A DNA stretch of 47,120 nucleotides from Bryobacterales bacterium. GTDB taxonomy: Bacteria; Acidobacteriota; Terriglobia; Bryobacterales; Bryobacteraceae. The notes beneath the pieces were generated by a model. The model made no database searches. It saw nothing but the letters and a program-made list of their open reading frames with translations, and was not told where the DNA came from. The position numbers were made by a program, and so were the translations under genes. Where the stretch lies: the NCBI GenBank assembly GCA_016789905.1, contig JAEUQC010000134.1, positions 1-47,120 on the forward strand. The letters are read 5' to 3'. Numbering within the stretch: the first letter of the stretch is position 1; each line of letters opens with the position of its first letter. Of this stretch, positions 24,766 through 33,086 are shown piece by piece.

Positions 24766-25583
24766 GCAGGTTCCTCCAGCGGCGGGTGGCCGATTATGCA
24801 GATTCCGTACTCATTGGCCTTGGCCAGCAGTTCGTCTTTGTCCAGAAACAACGTCCGGCCCGCGTCGCACGCCAGTATCGACGTATTCGTCTCCCGCATC
24901 ACTTCCATTGTCTGCAATCCGGCCACCGGCACATCCCACAGCATATGCTGCCGCCGGCGCGACGATTTCACCAGCCGCATCTGCCGGCCATTCACCAGCG
25001 CCGCTGCCCGCCGCAGCATCGCGTCCGTGCCCTCCATCGCCTCCACCGCCACGCACGCACGGTCGCAAATCACCACACTCTGCCCAACGTCGTACCCGGC
25101 CAGCGCGTTGGCGATGTTGCGCCCATACCGGATCTCTTTTTCCTCGTCCGCGTTGGGCTTGCGCCTGGTCTGCACACCCGCGCCGCACAGCAGCGGCTTC
25201 AGCAGCAGCGTCGAATCCACCAGCCGGATCCCTTCATCAGCCAATATCCGCGCCACCCCGCCAATCAGCGCGTCAGTATTCTTTTCCTTCAGCGAGAACA
25301 GCAGCTTGGCCAGCCGCCAGTCCGGCCGGATCGACGAGAAAATCGACACGTGCTTCACCTGGCCGGCCATCATCAGCTCCGTGATGCCTTCGCCTTTGCA
25401 AATGTCGATCAACTTGCCCAGCGCGCCCAGCGAAATCCAATAGGTCTTCGCCGCCAGCGCTTCTATCTCTTTCGACGCTTCTTCCTCAATGCCCAGCGCC
25501 ACCACGTCCACTCCCAACTGGCGCGCCGTCTCCAGCGCCAACACCGGAAAGCGGCCATTGCCGGCGATGAGTCCAAGTGGCAT
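24762..25583 (-). CDS. lpxI: UDP-2,3-diacylglucosamine pyrophosphatase LpxI
   Basis: 273 residues, the standard length. The N terminus GLIAGNGRFPVLALETARQL is the recognisable start of the LpxI (DUF1009) family. The middle has LLSAGxA-type acidic positions, and the C-terminal domain carries SVVICDRACVAVEAMEGTDA and the closing segment ILACDAGRTLFLDKDELLAK with YGICIIGHPPL. It hydrolyses UDP-2,3-diacylglucosamine to lipid X and UMP, the job done by LpxH in E. coli. It lies 3 bp after lpxA. The presence of LpxI next to LpxA in an operon is common outside the Gammaproteobacteria. Confidence 0.92.
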   Translation of the reverse strand: MPLGLIAGNGRFPVLALETARQLGVDVVALGIEEEASKEIEALAAKTYWISLGALGKLIDICKGEGITELMMAGQVKHVSIFSSIRPDWRLAKLLFSLKEKNTDALIGGVARILADEGIRLVDSTLLLKPLLCGAGVQTRRKPNADEEKEIRYGRNIANALAGYDVGQSVVICDRACVAVEAMEGTDAMLRRAAALVNGRQMRLVKSSRRRQHMLWDVPVAGLQTMEVMRETNTSILACDAGRTLFLDKDELLAKANEYGICIIGHPPLEEPA

Positions 25584-25586
25584 CGG

Positions 25587-26363
25587 TTACTTTATAATGC
25601 CGCGTTCGGAGGACTGTATGAACGCGATCAGCTCTTCAATTTCTGCGTGCGCCGGCAAATCGGCGCGGATCTTCTCAATCGCCTGCGACGTGTTCAACTT
25701 CCCCCGCGTCAGCAGCCGCAGCGCGATCTGCAGATCCTCAACAACGCCCGGCGCAAACCCGCGCCGTTCCAGCCCGGTGGCGTTGGCCCCAAACGCCTTC
25801 GATTCCCGTGGCGTCACAATCGTCGCGAATGGCATCACGTCCTGCGTGATCACGCTGTAGCCGCCTATCATCGCGTGCCGGCCAATCCGGCAGAACTGGT
25901 GGACCCCAGTAAACGCCCCGATCACCGCCCAATCCCCGATCACCACGTGGCCCGCCAGCGTCACCGCGTTGGCCAGCACACAGTGCGAGCCCAACTGCAC
26001 GTCATGCGCGACATGCGTATAGGCCATCAGCAAATTGTCGTCGCCGATGCTGGTTTTCAGGCCCCCGCCCTCGGTGCCGCGATGGATGGTGACAAACTCC
26101 CGGATCTTGTTCCGCGCGCCAATATGGGTCTCCGCCCGCTCGCCTTTGTACTTCAAGTCCTGCGAAGCCACCCCAACGCTCGCATACGGGTAGAAGAGGT
26201 TATCCTCGCCGATCCACGTCGGACCTTCGCAATAAACATGGGCCTTCAGTTCCGTGCGGGCGCCGATTTCCACTTCCGCGCCAATCACGCAAAACGGCCC
26301 GACAATGGCAGTCCCGTCGATCCGTGCGGCGGGATCGACGATGGCTGTCGAATGGATCGGCAT
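25587..26363 (-). CDS. lpxA: UDP-N-acetylglucosamine acyltransferase LpxA
   Basis: 258 residues. A left-handed parallel beta helix of hexapeptide repeats (IHSTAIVDPAARIDGTAIVG and onward) is followed by a C-terminal helical domain. The catalytic base is probably His 120 in MAYTHVAHDV, equivalent to His 125 in E. coli. The acyl-binding region GAFTGVHQFCRIGRHAMIGG is also conserved. It transfers 3-hydroxyacyl chains from ACP to UDP-GlcNAc (or a 3-amino analogue), the first committed step of lipid A synthesis. The neighbouring fabZ shares the 3-hydroxyacyl-ACP pool. It lies 7 bp from fabZ. Confidence 0.95.
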   Translation of the reverse strand: MPIHSTAIVDPAARIDGTAIVGPFCVIGAEVEIGARTELKAHVYCEGPTWIGEDNLFYPYASVGVASQDLKYKGERAETHIGARNKIREFVTIHRGTEGGGLKTSIGDDNLLMAYTHVAHDVQLGSHCVLANAVTLAGHVVIGDWAVIGAFTGVHQFCRIGRHAMIGGYSVITQDVMPFATIVTPRESKAFGANATGLERRGFAPGVVEDLQIALRLLTRGKLNTSQAIEKIRADLPAHAEIEELIAFIQSSERGIIK

Positions 26364-26370
26364 CGGCTTG

Positions 26371-26814
26371 CTAGTTGGCGACGCGGTCGCGGATAACGCA
26401 CATCAGCGTGGCTTCGGCCACAACGGCGCCATCAACGGTCACCGTGCCCTCCATCTTGCAGATGGTGGCCTTCTTGCTGATCATCTTCATTTCCACGCGC
26501 AACTGGTCGCCGGGGCGCACCGGACGGCGGAATTTGGCGCCGTCAACCGAGGCCAGCAACACCAGCTTCTGGTGCCGGTCGGGTATCTCTTTTAGAACTA
26601 GAATGCCCGCCACCTGCGCCATGCTCTCGGTGATCAGCACCCCTGGCATCACCGGAAAATCGGGAAAATGGCCAATAAAAAAGGGCTCATTGCAGGTGAC
26701 GTTCTTGATGCCGACAATGCGCTCGGGCTCCATTTCGATGATCCGGTCAACCAACAGAAACGGGTAGCGGTGCGGCAGAATGTCGCGGATGGCGTCGATA
26801 TCCAAAATAGCCAT
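26371..26814 (-). CDS. fabZ: 3-hydroxyacyl-ACP dehydratase FabZ
   Basis: 147 residues from ATG 26814. The longer upstream frame would run through the divergent promoter region and into the peptidase gene, so it is rejected. Motifs: DILPHRYPFLLVDRI near the N terminus, catalytic His 49 in FIGHFPDFPVMPGVL, catalytic Glu 63 in LITESMAQ, and a hotdog-fold tail FRRPVRPGDQLRVEM. It dehydrates 3-hydroxyacyl-ACP in fatty acid elongation and competes with LpxA for that substrate. The gene begins the lpx operon in the window. A TACAAT just upstream, within the 24-bp gap to the divergent peptidase gene, may be its -10 element. Confidence 0.95.
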   Translation of the reverse strand: MAILDIDAIRDILPHRYPFLLVDRIIEMEPERIVGIKNVTCNEPFFIGHFPDFPVMPGVLITESMAQVAGILVLKEIPDRHQKLVLLASVDGAKFRRPVRPGDQLRVEMKMISKKATICKMEGTVTVDGAVVAEATLMCVIRDRVAN

Positions 26815-26838
26815 GTAAACTAGCGATTGTAACAGAGC

Positions 26839-27978
26839 ATGGACCCAATTCTCGCGTTTGCGCAGGCGCAGCAAGGCGTCATTATCGAGACGATTCGGCA
26901 GATGGTGGAGGTGGAGTCGCCCAGCGACGACCGCGCCGCGGTGAACCGCCACGTCGATCAGCTATGCGACATGCTGCGCGGCGAAGCCAAGCTTACCCGC
27001 AAGAAGGGCGGCGCCTACGGAGACCACTTGCTGGTCGAGTTCGCGCTGCCGGGCCGCAAAAAAACCGGCCAGGTGCTGGCGCTCGGCCATACCGATACCG
27101 TTTATCCGCTGGGCATCCTGAAAACCATGCCGTGGCGCGTGGCCGACGGCCGCCTTTGGGGCCCGGGCGTACTGGACATGAAGGGCGGCGTGGCCTTCTT
27201 CATCCATGCCATGCGCGCACTGCGGGAATTGGACATTCCGGTGGCGTCCAAAGTAGTGCTGCAATTGAACTCCGATGAAGAGGTGGGCAGCGAATCTTCG
27301 CGGTCGCTAACAGAAGCAATGGCCCTGAAATCAAAGTGCGTGCTGGTGCTGGAGCCCGGAACCGGGCTGACGGGCAAGCTGAAGACAGCGCGGAAAGGCG
27401 TCGGCGGCTACGACGTTACGGTAGCGGGCAAGGCGGCCCACGCGGGCGTCGATTTTGAGAACGGGGCGAACGCCATCAACGAACTGGCGCGCCAAATCGC
27501 GGTGATCGCCGATTTCACCGATCTATCAAAAGGGTTGACCGTGAACCCGGGTGTCATCCGCGGCGGCACACGGACGAATGTAGTGCCGGCCGAGGCTTGT
27601 GTCGAAGTGGATCTGCGCGTGGCGCGGCTGCGCGACGCGGCGTATCTGGAAAAGAAGTTCCGCGCCCTGAAACCGTTGGACAAGCGCTGTTCGCTGACGG
27701 TGACCGGCGGATTAAACCGACCGCCGATGGAGCGGACGCGCGAGATTGCGGCGCTGTTCACCAAGGCGCGCGGACTGGCGGCGGAACTCGGCGTGGCGCT
27801 CGAAGAATCGTCCACCGGCGGCGGTTCGGACGGCAATTTTTCCGCGGCGCTTGGCATTCCAACGCTCGACGGGCTGGGCACAGTGGGCGAGGGCGCGCAC
27901 GCGGTGAACGAAAGCATTCTCATCGGCCGCATCGCGGACCGCACGGCGTTGCTGGCAAAACTGGTGGCCGCGCTTTAG
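26839..27978 (+). CDS. M20-family metallopeptidase, carboxypeptidase G2-like
   Basis: 379 residues without a signal peptide. Metal and catalytic residues of the family are visible: His 84 and Asp 86 in LGHTDTVYPLG, Asp 113 in LDMKGG, Glu 147/148 in NSDEEVGS, Glu 172 in VLEPG and His 354 in VGEGAHAVNES. The order H-x-D ... D ... EE ... E ... H fits a two-zinc amidohydrolase. The GHTDTVYPLG and GEGAHAVNE segments resemble glutamate carboxypeptidase (CPG2-type) members. The exact substrate cannot be told from sequence. It is divergent from fabZ and convergent with the S9 gene, whose stop overlaps its own by about three bases. Confidence 0.88.
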   Translation: MDPILAFAQAQQGVIIETIRQMVEVESPSDDRAAVNRHVDQLCDMLRGEAKLTRKKGGAYGDHLLVEFALPGRKKTGQVLALGHTDTVYPLGILKTMPWRVADGRLWGPGVLDMKGGVAFFIHAMRALRELDIPVASKVVLQLNSDEEVGSESSRSLTEAMALKSKCVLVLEPGTGLTGKLKTARKGVGGYDVTVAGKAAHAGVDFENGANAINELARQIAVIADFTDLSKGLTVNPGVIRGGTRTNVVPAEACVEVDLRVARLRDAAYLEKKFRALKPLDKRCSLTVTGGLNRPPMERTREIAALFTKARGLAAELGVALEESSTGGGSDGNFSAALGIPTLDGLGTVGEGAHAVNESILIGRIADRTALLAKLVAAL

Positions 27979-29984
27979 CGCGTGTACTTCTCCATCCAGC
28001 CTAGAATGTGTTCAATTTTTGCCACGCGGTGCGATGGATACGCCCCGCGGATGCCGTGGGGCTCTTTCGGTACGCGCACCAGAACGCTATCCACCTTGCG
28101 GGCCTTCAGGGCAAAGTAGAACTCCTCGCTCTGCCCGATGGGCGTGCGCCAATCTTCTTCGCCCGTCAGCACCATGGTGGGCGTGGTGACTTTGTGCGCG
28201 AAGAACACCGGCGAGTGGTTGATGTACTGCTGCGGATTCTCCCACGGCGCGGCCTTCATCCAGCGCATCATCACCAGCCCGATGTCGCTGGAGCCGGTCT
28301 GCGTGATCCAATTCGTGACCGGATACTGGCTGACGGCGGCCGCGAAACGCGAGGTCTGCGTGACGATCCAGGCGGTGAGCAACCCGCCGCCGCTTCCGCC
28401 GGTGACGCAAAGTTTCTTTGGGTCGATGAAGCCCTTCGCGATCACCGCGTCGACGCCAGACATGAGGTCCTTATAGTCATCGCCGGGATAGTTGCCGTGA
28501 ATGACGTTGCCGAACTCTTCGCCGTAGCCGGTGGAGCCGCGCGGATTGGCGTAGAAGACGACAAAGCCGCGGCCGGCAAAGATCTGCATCTGCTGGTTGA
28601 ACTCAACGCCGTACATGGCGTGCGGGCCGCCGTGGATGTCGAGAAAGAGCGGGTACTTTTTGGCGGGGTTGAAATCCGGCGGATAGATGAGCCAGCCCTG
28701 CATGGCGCGGCCGTCGAAGCTTTTCCAGGTGATCTCTTCCACCTTGCCAATGGAGCGCGCCGCGAGCAGGCCGGCGTTGGCGTTGGTCAACTTGCGGACC
28801 GCGCCGCCTGGCGTGAACGTGACAACGTCCTTGGGCTCACTCGGCGACGAATAGGTGACGGCGATTTGACCGTTCTTCGCGGCGGTGAAGGCTTCGCCGG
28901 AGGCGTAGGCGGTGGCGTAGCGGCCGTTGCCCTGCGTGAGCGCGACGGCGGGGCCATCGACGGGAACGCGATAGAGATGAGACTTGCCGGAGTCTTCGAC
29001 GATCGCCAGCAGGGCGCGCGAATTGGGTTCCCACAGCGGCGCGCTGAGGTTACGGTCCAGTTCTTTGGCCAGTTGGCGCACGCCGGTGCCGTCGGCGTTC
29101 ATGACGTAGAGATTGGTGTTGTGGGAGGAGTTGCCTTTGTCGGCGAACCCGGTGAAGGCAATGTAGCGGCCGTCTGGAGAGACGATGGGATTGTTTTCCA
29201 CGCCATCGATTTTGGTGAGTTGGGTGGGGCGGCCGCCGTCCAAGGGGAATCGCCAGATATCGTCGGGGTAGAGCGTTGTGTCGGCGTCGGCGCGGCGGGC
29301 GGCGTGAACCAGAATGCTCTTGCCGCCGGGCATCCAGGCGGGTTCGCCGCCGTGTTCATAGTCGCCATCGGTGATTTGGCGCGGAGCGCCGCCGGTGACG
29401 GGGACCACAAACACATGCGCGAAGCCGAGCGGGCGCTGGCCAATGCCGCCAATGCCATCGGCGCGCCACTTCAGGCGCGTTTCGACCACGGGCGGCTCCG
29501 CCCACGTGGCCCCGGCTGGCGCTTTGGGCATGGCGATGGCCCAGGCTGGTTTGGCGGTGACGCGGGCGAGGAAGGCGAGCGATTCGCCATCGGGCGCCCA
29601 GCTCAGCGCGGATGGCGCCGTCTCCAGGTCGGTGATTTTAGCCTCCGCGCCCGAGTCCATCCAGCGGACGAATATCTGCGGTTTGCCGGCGCGGTTGGAA
29701 ACGTAGGCGAGTTTGGAGCCATCGGGCGACCAGCGAGGGAGCGAATCCTTCCACTTGCCGCTGGTGAGCGGCCGGTGGTCCTTGCCGTCGGTGGAGGCCT
29801 GCCAGAGATTGACGTGGAAGGTATCGGCGAAGCGATCGGCGGTTTCCAGGGTGTAGACGACGCGTTGGCCGTCAGGAGAGATTTGCGGTGCGCCAACGGT
29901 CCGCCAATCGAAGACGGAATCGCTGGTGAGTGCTGGGGCGGCGCCCAGGGCGACGGTAAGGAAGGGGAGCAAAAACAGGCGCAT
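27975..29984 (-). CDS. Secreted S9-family prolyl oligopeptidase-like protease
   Basis: 669 residues with a signal peptide (MRLFLLPFLTVALGAAPA). The N-terminal part is a beta propeller of PD40/WD40-like blades (WSPDGSKLAYVSNRAGKPQI and SPDGRYIAFTGFADKGNSSH are typical). The C-terminal part is an alpha/beta hydrolase: nucleophile Ser 531 in GGSGGG, acid Asp 611 in TGEEDWRTP and His 643 in EPHGI, a complete triad. A conserved FFANPRGSTGYGEEF-like element is present (VVFYANPRGSTGYG). Such enzymes cut small peptides at the N-terminal side, as acylaminoacyl- or dipeptidyl-type peptidases. Exported peptidases are common in these bacteria and fit use of protein as a nutrient. Confidence 0.92.
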   Translation of the reverse strand: MRLFLLPFLTVALGAAPALTSDSVFDWRTVGAPQISPDGQRVVYTLETADRFADTFHVNLWQASTDGKDHRPLTSGKWKDSLPRWSPDGSKLAYVSNRAGKPQIFVRWMDSGAEAKITDLETAPSALSWAPDGESLAFLARVTAKPAWAIAMPKAPAGATWAEPPVVETRLKWRADGIGGIGQRPLGFAHVFVVPVTGGAPRQITDGDYEHGGEPAWMPGGKSILVHAARRADADTTLYPDDIWRFPLDGGRPTQLTKIDGVENNPIVSPDGRYIAFTGFADKGNSSHNTNLYVMNADGTGVRQLAKELDRNLSAPLWEPNSRALLAIVEDSGKSHLYRVPVDGPAVALTQGNGRYATAYASGEAFTAAKNGQIAVTYSSPSEPKDVVTFTPGGAVRKLTNANAGLLAARSIGKVEEITWKSFDGRAMQGWLIYPPDFNPAKKYPLFLDIHGGPHAMYGVEFNQQMQIFAGRGFVVFYANPRGSTGYGEEFGNVIHGNYPGDDYKDLMSGVDAVIAKGFIDPKKLCVTGGSGGGLLTAWIVTQTSRFAAAVSQYPVTNWITQTGSSDIGLVMMRWMKAAPWENPQQYINHSPVFFAHKVTTPTMVLTGEEDWRTPIGQSEEFYFALKARKVDSVLVRVPKEPHGIRGAYPSHRVAKIEHILGWMEKYTR

Positions 29985-30146
29985 GGGAACAGAATAATGC
30001 GGCGGAGGGGTGAAGTGGTTGGGAAAAACGCGACCCCAACTACAGAAGACTCAACTAAATATGAGCAGCCAGCACTCATAAACACCTAGAAAGAGGTAGT
30101 GTCAAAAACTATTTTTAGCTTGTTTTCAACAACTTAGATCATTTTT

Positions 30147-30173
30147 TTATCACTCCTCGCCGGAGTGTGCTAA
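30147..30173 (+). promoter_or_regulatory. CIRCE operator (HrcA site) upstream of groES
   Basis: TTATCACTC (30147-30155), a 9-base spacer, then GTGTGCTAA (30165-30173). The CIRCE consensus is TTAGCACTC-N9-GAGTGCTAA, so each arm has one mismatch and the spacing is exact. It lies about 130 bp before the groES ATG in the 318-bp region between the S9 gene and groES. It implies heat-shock control of groESL by the HrcA repressor, with hrcA located elsewhere. The rest of this region (29985-30146 and 30174-30302) shows only AT-rich promoter-like sequence and no gene. Confidence 0.85.
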
Positions 30174-30302
30174 TAATATTCACAGGGCGCACGTCCGTTG
30201 CCCCGGCTCCCCGCGCGCTTCCGAACGCCGCCGGGTGAGACTCAGGATCCTGGATCCATCAGTTCTAACACCAGCACCAAGAAAGTATCTGGAGGTCATT
30301 TC

Positions 30303-30590
30303 ATGAAAATTCGTCCCCTCTACGACCGCATTGTTGTCAAGCGGCTCGAAGAACAGGAACAGATTCAGGGCGGCATCATCATCCCTGACACTGCCAAGGA
30401 AAAGCCGCAGGAAGGCGAAGTGGTCGCCGTCGGCAAGGGTAAGCGGAACGATAAGGGTGAGATTATCGCTCTCGAACTCGAAGTCGGAAACAAGATCCTT
30501 TTTGGCAAGTATTCGGGCAGCGACATCAAGGTCGACGGCAACGAATACCTGATCATGCGCGAAGACGAAGTTCTCGCCGTGATCGCCTAA
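30303..30590 (+). CDS. groES: Co-chaperonin GroES
   Basis: 95 residues from ATG 30303, preceded by GGAGG. The longer upstream frame is not protein-like. Sequence features: MKIRPLYDRIVVKRLEEQEQ, the mobile loop GGIIIPDTAKEKPQEGEV that contacts GroEL, and the roof region. It caps the GroEL ring. It is 33 bp before groEL in the same operon and shares its CIRCE control. Confidence 0.97.
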   Translation: MKIRPLYDRIVVKRLEEQEQIQGGIIIPDTAKEKPQEGEVVAVGKGKRNDKGEIIALELEVGNKILFGKYSGSDIKVDGNEYLIMREDEVLAVIA

Positions 30591-30623
30591 CGGAATTCAG
30601 GAAATAAGGAGCAATTATCATCC

Positions 30624-32258
30624 ATGCCTGCAAAACAGATTGTTTATAGCGAAAATGCGCGCCAGGCGATCCTGCGCGGTGTGAACCAGTTGGCCGAAGC
30701 GGTGAAGGTTACGCTCGGACCGAAGGGCCGGAACGTGGTTCTGGAAAAGAAGTTCGGCGGCCCGACGATCACCAAAGACGGTGTGACGGTTGCCAAGGAA
30801 GTGGAACTGAAGGACCCGCTCGAAAACATGGGCGCCCAGATGGTTCGCGAAGTGGCGTCGAAGACCAGCGACGTGGCCGGTGACGGTACCACGACGGCGA
30901 CCATCCTGGCCCAGGCCATCTTCCGCGAAGGCGTGAAGGCCGTTGCCGCCGGTGCGAACCCGATGGCGCTGAAGCGCGGCATCGAAAAGGCCGTCGTTCT
31001 GGTGACCGACGAAGTCCTCAAAATGTCCACCAAGGTGGAAAGCGATGAGAAGATCGCCCAGGTTGGCACCATCTCCGCCAACGGCGACGCGACCATCGGC
31101 CACATCATTGCCGAAGCGATGCGCAAAGTGGGCAAGGACGGCGTCATCACGGTTGAAGAATCGAAGACGATGAACACCGAACTGAGCACCGTCGAAGGTA
31201 TGCAGTTCGACCGCGGTTATCTGTCGCCCTACTTCATCACCGACGCCGACCGCATGGAAGCCGTCATCGAAGAGCCCTACATCCTGATCCACGAAAAGAA
31301 GATCAGCAACATGAAGGACCTTCTGCCGTTGCTTGAGCAGATCGCCCGCTCCGGCCGCCCGCTCCTCATCATTGCTGAGGAAGTGGAAGGCGAAGCGCTG
31401 GCCACGCTCGTGGTCAACAAGCTGCGTGGGACGTTGAACGCCTGCGCCGTCAAGGCTCCTGGCTTCGGCGACCGCCGCAAGGCGATGTTGGACGACATTG
31501 CCATCCTCACCGGCGGCAAGTCGATCATGGAAGAGACCGGCATCAAGCTGGAAGGTGTTCGCCTGGAAGACCTCGGCCGCGCCAAGCGCGTCACCGTGGA
31601 CAAGGACAACACGACCATCATTGACGGCGCCGGCAACGAAGCCACGATTTCGGGCCGCATCAAGCAGTTGCGCGCGCAGATCGACGAGACCACTTCGGAC
31701 TACGACCGTGAGAAGCTGCAGGAACGCCTGGCGAAGCTCGCCGGCGGCGTCGCGGTGATCAAGGTTGGCGCGGCCACCGAGACCGAAATGAAGGAAAAGA
31801 AGGCTCGTGTGGAAGACGCGCTGCACGCGACTCGCGCGGCCGTTGAAGAAGGCATCGTCCCCGGCGGCGGCATTGCACTGCTCCGCGCGGCGGCCTCGCT
31901 CAAGGGCATCAAGTCCGACGGCGATGAGCAGATCGGTATCGACATCATCCGCCGCGCTTGCGAAGAGCCCATCCGCCAGATCTCCGGCAACGCCGGGTTT
32001 GAAGGCGCGATCATCATCGAGAAGGTTCGCGGCAACAAGAACGCCAACTACGGCTTCAACGCTGCCTCCGGCGACTACGAAGACCTCGTGGCCGCTGGCG
32101 TCATCGACCCGGCCAAGGTGACCCGTTCGGCCATGCAGAACGCTTCCTCCATCAGCGCCCTCATGCTGACCACCGAAGCGCTGATCTGCGAGATCCCCGA
32201 GAAGAAGCCCGCCCCGGCTCCGGGCGGCGACCACGGCCCCGGCCACATGGACTACTAA
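30624..32258 (+). CDS. groEL: Chaperonin GroEL
   Basis: 544 residues, the usual length. Clear signatures: KVTLGPKGRNVVLEKKFGGP, the ATP site DVAGDGTTTATILAQAI, and VEEGIVPGGGIALLRA near the C terminus. The end is GGDHGPGHMDY, a Gly-rich and Met-containing tail rather than the longer GGM repeat, as is common outside the Gammaproteobacteria. It folds proteins in an ATP-driven cycle with GroES. The start follows an AAGGAG-type site. It is terminated by a strong hairpin 19 bp after the stop. Confidence 0.98.
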   Translation: MPAKQIVYSENARQAILRGVNQLAEAVKVTLGPKGRNVVLEKKFGGPTITKDGVTVAKEVELKDPLENMGAQMVREVASKTSDVAGDGTTTATILAQAIFREGVKAVAAGANPMALKRGIEKAVVLVTDEVLKMSTKVESDEKIAQVGTISANGDATIGHIIAEAMRKVGKDGVITVEESKTMNTELSTVEGMQFDRGYLSPYFITDADRMEAVIEEPYILIHEKKISNMKDLLPLLEQIARSGRPLLIIAEEVEGEALATLVVNKLRGTLNACAVKAPGFGDRRKAMLDDIAILTGGKSIMEETGIKLEGVRLEDLGRAKRVTVDKDNTTIIDGAGNEATISGRIKQLRAQIDETTSDYDREKLQERLAKLAGGVAVIKVGAATETEMKEKKARVEDALHATRAAVEEGIVPGGGIALLRAAASLKGIKSDGDEQIGIDIIRRACEEPIRQISGNAGFEGAIIIEKVRGNKNANYGFNAASGDYEDLVAAGVIDPAKVTRSAMQNASSISALMLTTEALICEIPEKKPAPAPGGDHGPGHMDY

Positions 32259-32276
32259 ACCGCTTCCGGTTTGGAA

Positions 32277-32321
32277 CCAACGGCCCCGCTCCTTACCAGG
32301 AGCGGGGCCGTTGGTGTTTTT
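32277..32321 (+). terminator. Rho-independent terminator of groESL
   Basis: A 16-bp perfect stem with a 6-base loop: CCAACGGCCCCGCTCC (32277-32292), loop TTACCA, GGAGCGGGGCCGTTGG (32299-32314), then TGTTTTT. Very stable and placed 18 bp after the groEL stop. The mirror stem ends with few T residues on the minus side, so it works best for the plus strand. Confidence 0.95.
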
Positions 32322-32341
32322 AGCAGAGCCGATTCGACCGA

Positions 32342-32755
32342 TCACGCGCGTCCCGGGTGGGCGCCGGCGCTGGATTGCTGTTCAAGGTGGGCGCTTTGCT
32401 CTCGCAATAACAGCAGGAAGGACGCGACTGTGATCGCCAGCAAAATGATGAAGCCGATCGCATACAAACCAATGGCCCGCTGCTGCTCGTCGGCCGTCGT
32501 CACACGCGCCGCGCGCATCAGGAAACTGGAAACCCCCGCCGCGCCGCCATCAAGCACAAACCACCCGGCCAGGATCGAGCACAACACGACGTCTACACTA
32601 ACGACCCACCTGAACAAAACCGCCACTGGTCCGTGAGCCCTTGGCCTATTGATTTGCAGTTTCACTTTCGCGCCCTCCGAAGCTCGTCCGGTGTCCATTC
32701 GATAGGTTTCTTTCGATTGGTCGACGATCGAGGTCGCGTCGGCACTCTGTCGCAT
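32342..32755 (-). CDS. Small two-helix membrane protein of unknown function
   Basis: About 137 residues with the proposed ATG 32755. ATG 32698 or a more upstream codon are also possible, and no good ribosome site distinguishes them. Two membrane segments are visible, near residues 46-67 (AVLFRWVVSVDVVLCSILAGW) and 94-118 (AIGLYAIGFIILLAITVASFL). Between them lies a small exposed loop ending in RAARVTTADEQQRAI. The N terminus is polar. No family is recognised. It is convergent with groEL across the terminator. Moderately sure that it is a real gene, since the frame is open and the hydrophobic pattern clear. Confidence 0.5.
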   Translation of the reverse strand: MRQSADATSIVDQSKETYRMDTGRASEGAKVKLQINRPRAHGPVAVLFRWVVSVDVVLCSILAGWFVLDGGAAGVSSFLMRAARVTTADEQQRAIGLYAIGFIILLAITVASFLLLLREQSAHLEQQSSAGAHPGRA

Positions 32756-32872
32756 GAGCTTATCACCAGTATCACTCCTAAACCGCTCATTCTGCAATAG
32801 AAACCATTCGGATGCCCGAAAATTTCGCAAACGGAAACGACAGTAGGACCCCTGTGAATAATCATACACCAC

Positions 32873-33086
32873 GTCATAGTGTACCTATGTAAGATATTTG
32901 TAGTTTACTGCGATACAGTATTTTTTACTGTTTTACAGGAACGATTCCGGTTGCGGTATGCCGGTGTTTTTTGACGGCCTAGAATAATCGCATCAAAAAT
33001 TGATTTAATAAATCTGATCTTCGTGATTGATTTTACTGTGAATTTAAGATAGCGTAACCATAGACCGCTGGCTTCAGAGGTGCGCA
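32873..33086. other. AT-rich intergenic region upstream of the three-gene operon
   Basis: A stretch much richer in A and T than the rest of the window, with runs such as AGTATTTTTTACTGTTTTAC and AAAATTGATTTAATAAATC. It contains TTTGACGGCCTA at 32970-32981, the same 12-mer found in each copy of the 157-bp repeat. A TAAGAT near 33050 and TTGATT elements are present, but no correctly spaced pair can be fixed by eye. It probably holds the promoter of the operon that starts at 33087. No gene is seen in it. Confidence 0.5.

Noticed and set aside
24450..26396. 648-codon plus-strand frame across lpxA and lpxI
   Set aside because: Antisense of three recognised genes and Arg/His/Pro-rich nonsense.
28008..30089. 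Long 693-codon plus-strand frame opposite the S9 protease gene
   Set aside because: It is the antisense shadow of a gene with complete propeller and hydrolase motifs; the shadow has only Gly/Ala/Arg-rich composition and no domain.
30618..32345. 575-codon minus-strand frame opposite groEL
   Set aside because: Antisense of an unmistakable GroEL; the frame is open because of GC-rich codon bias.
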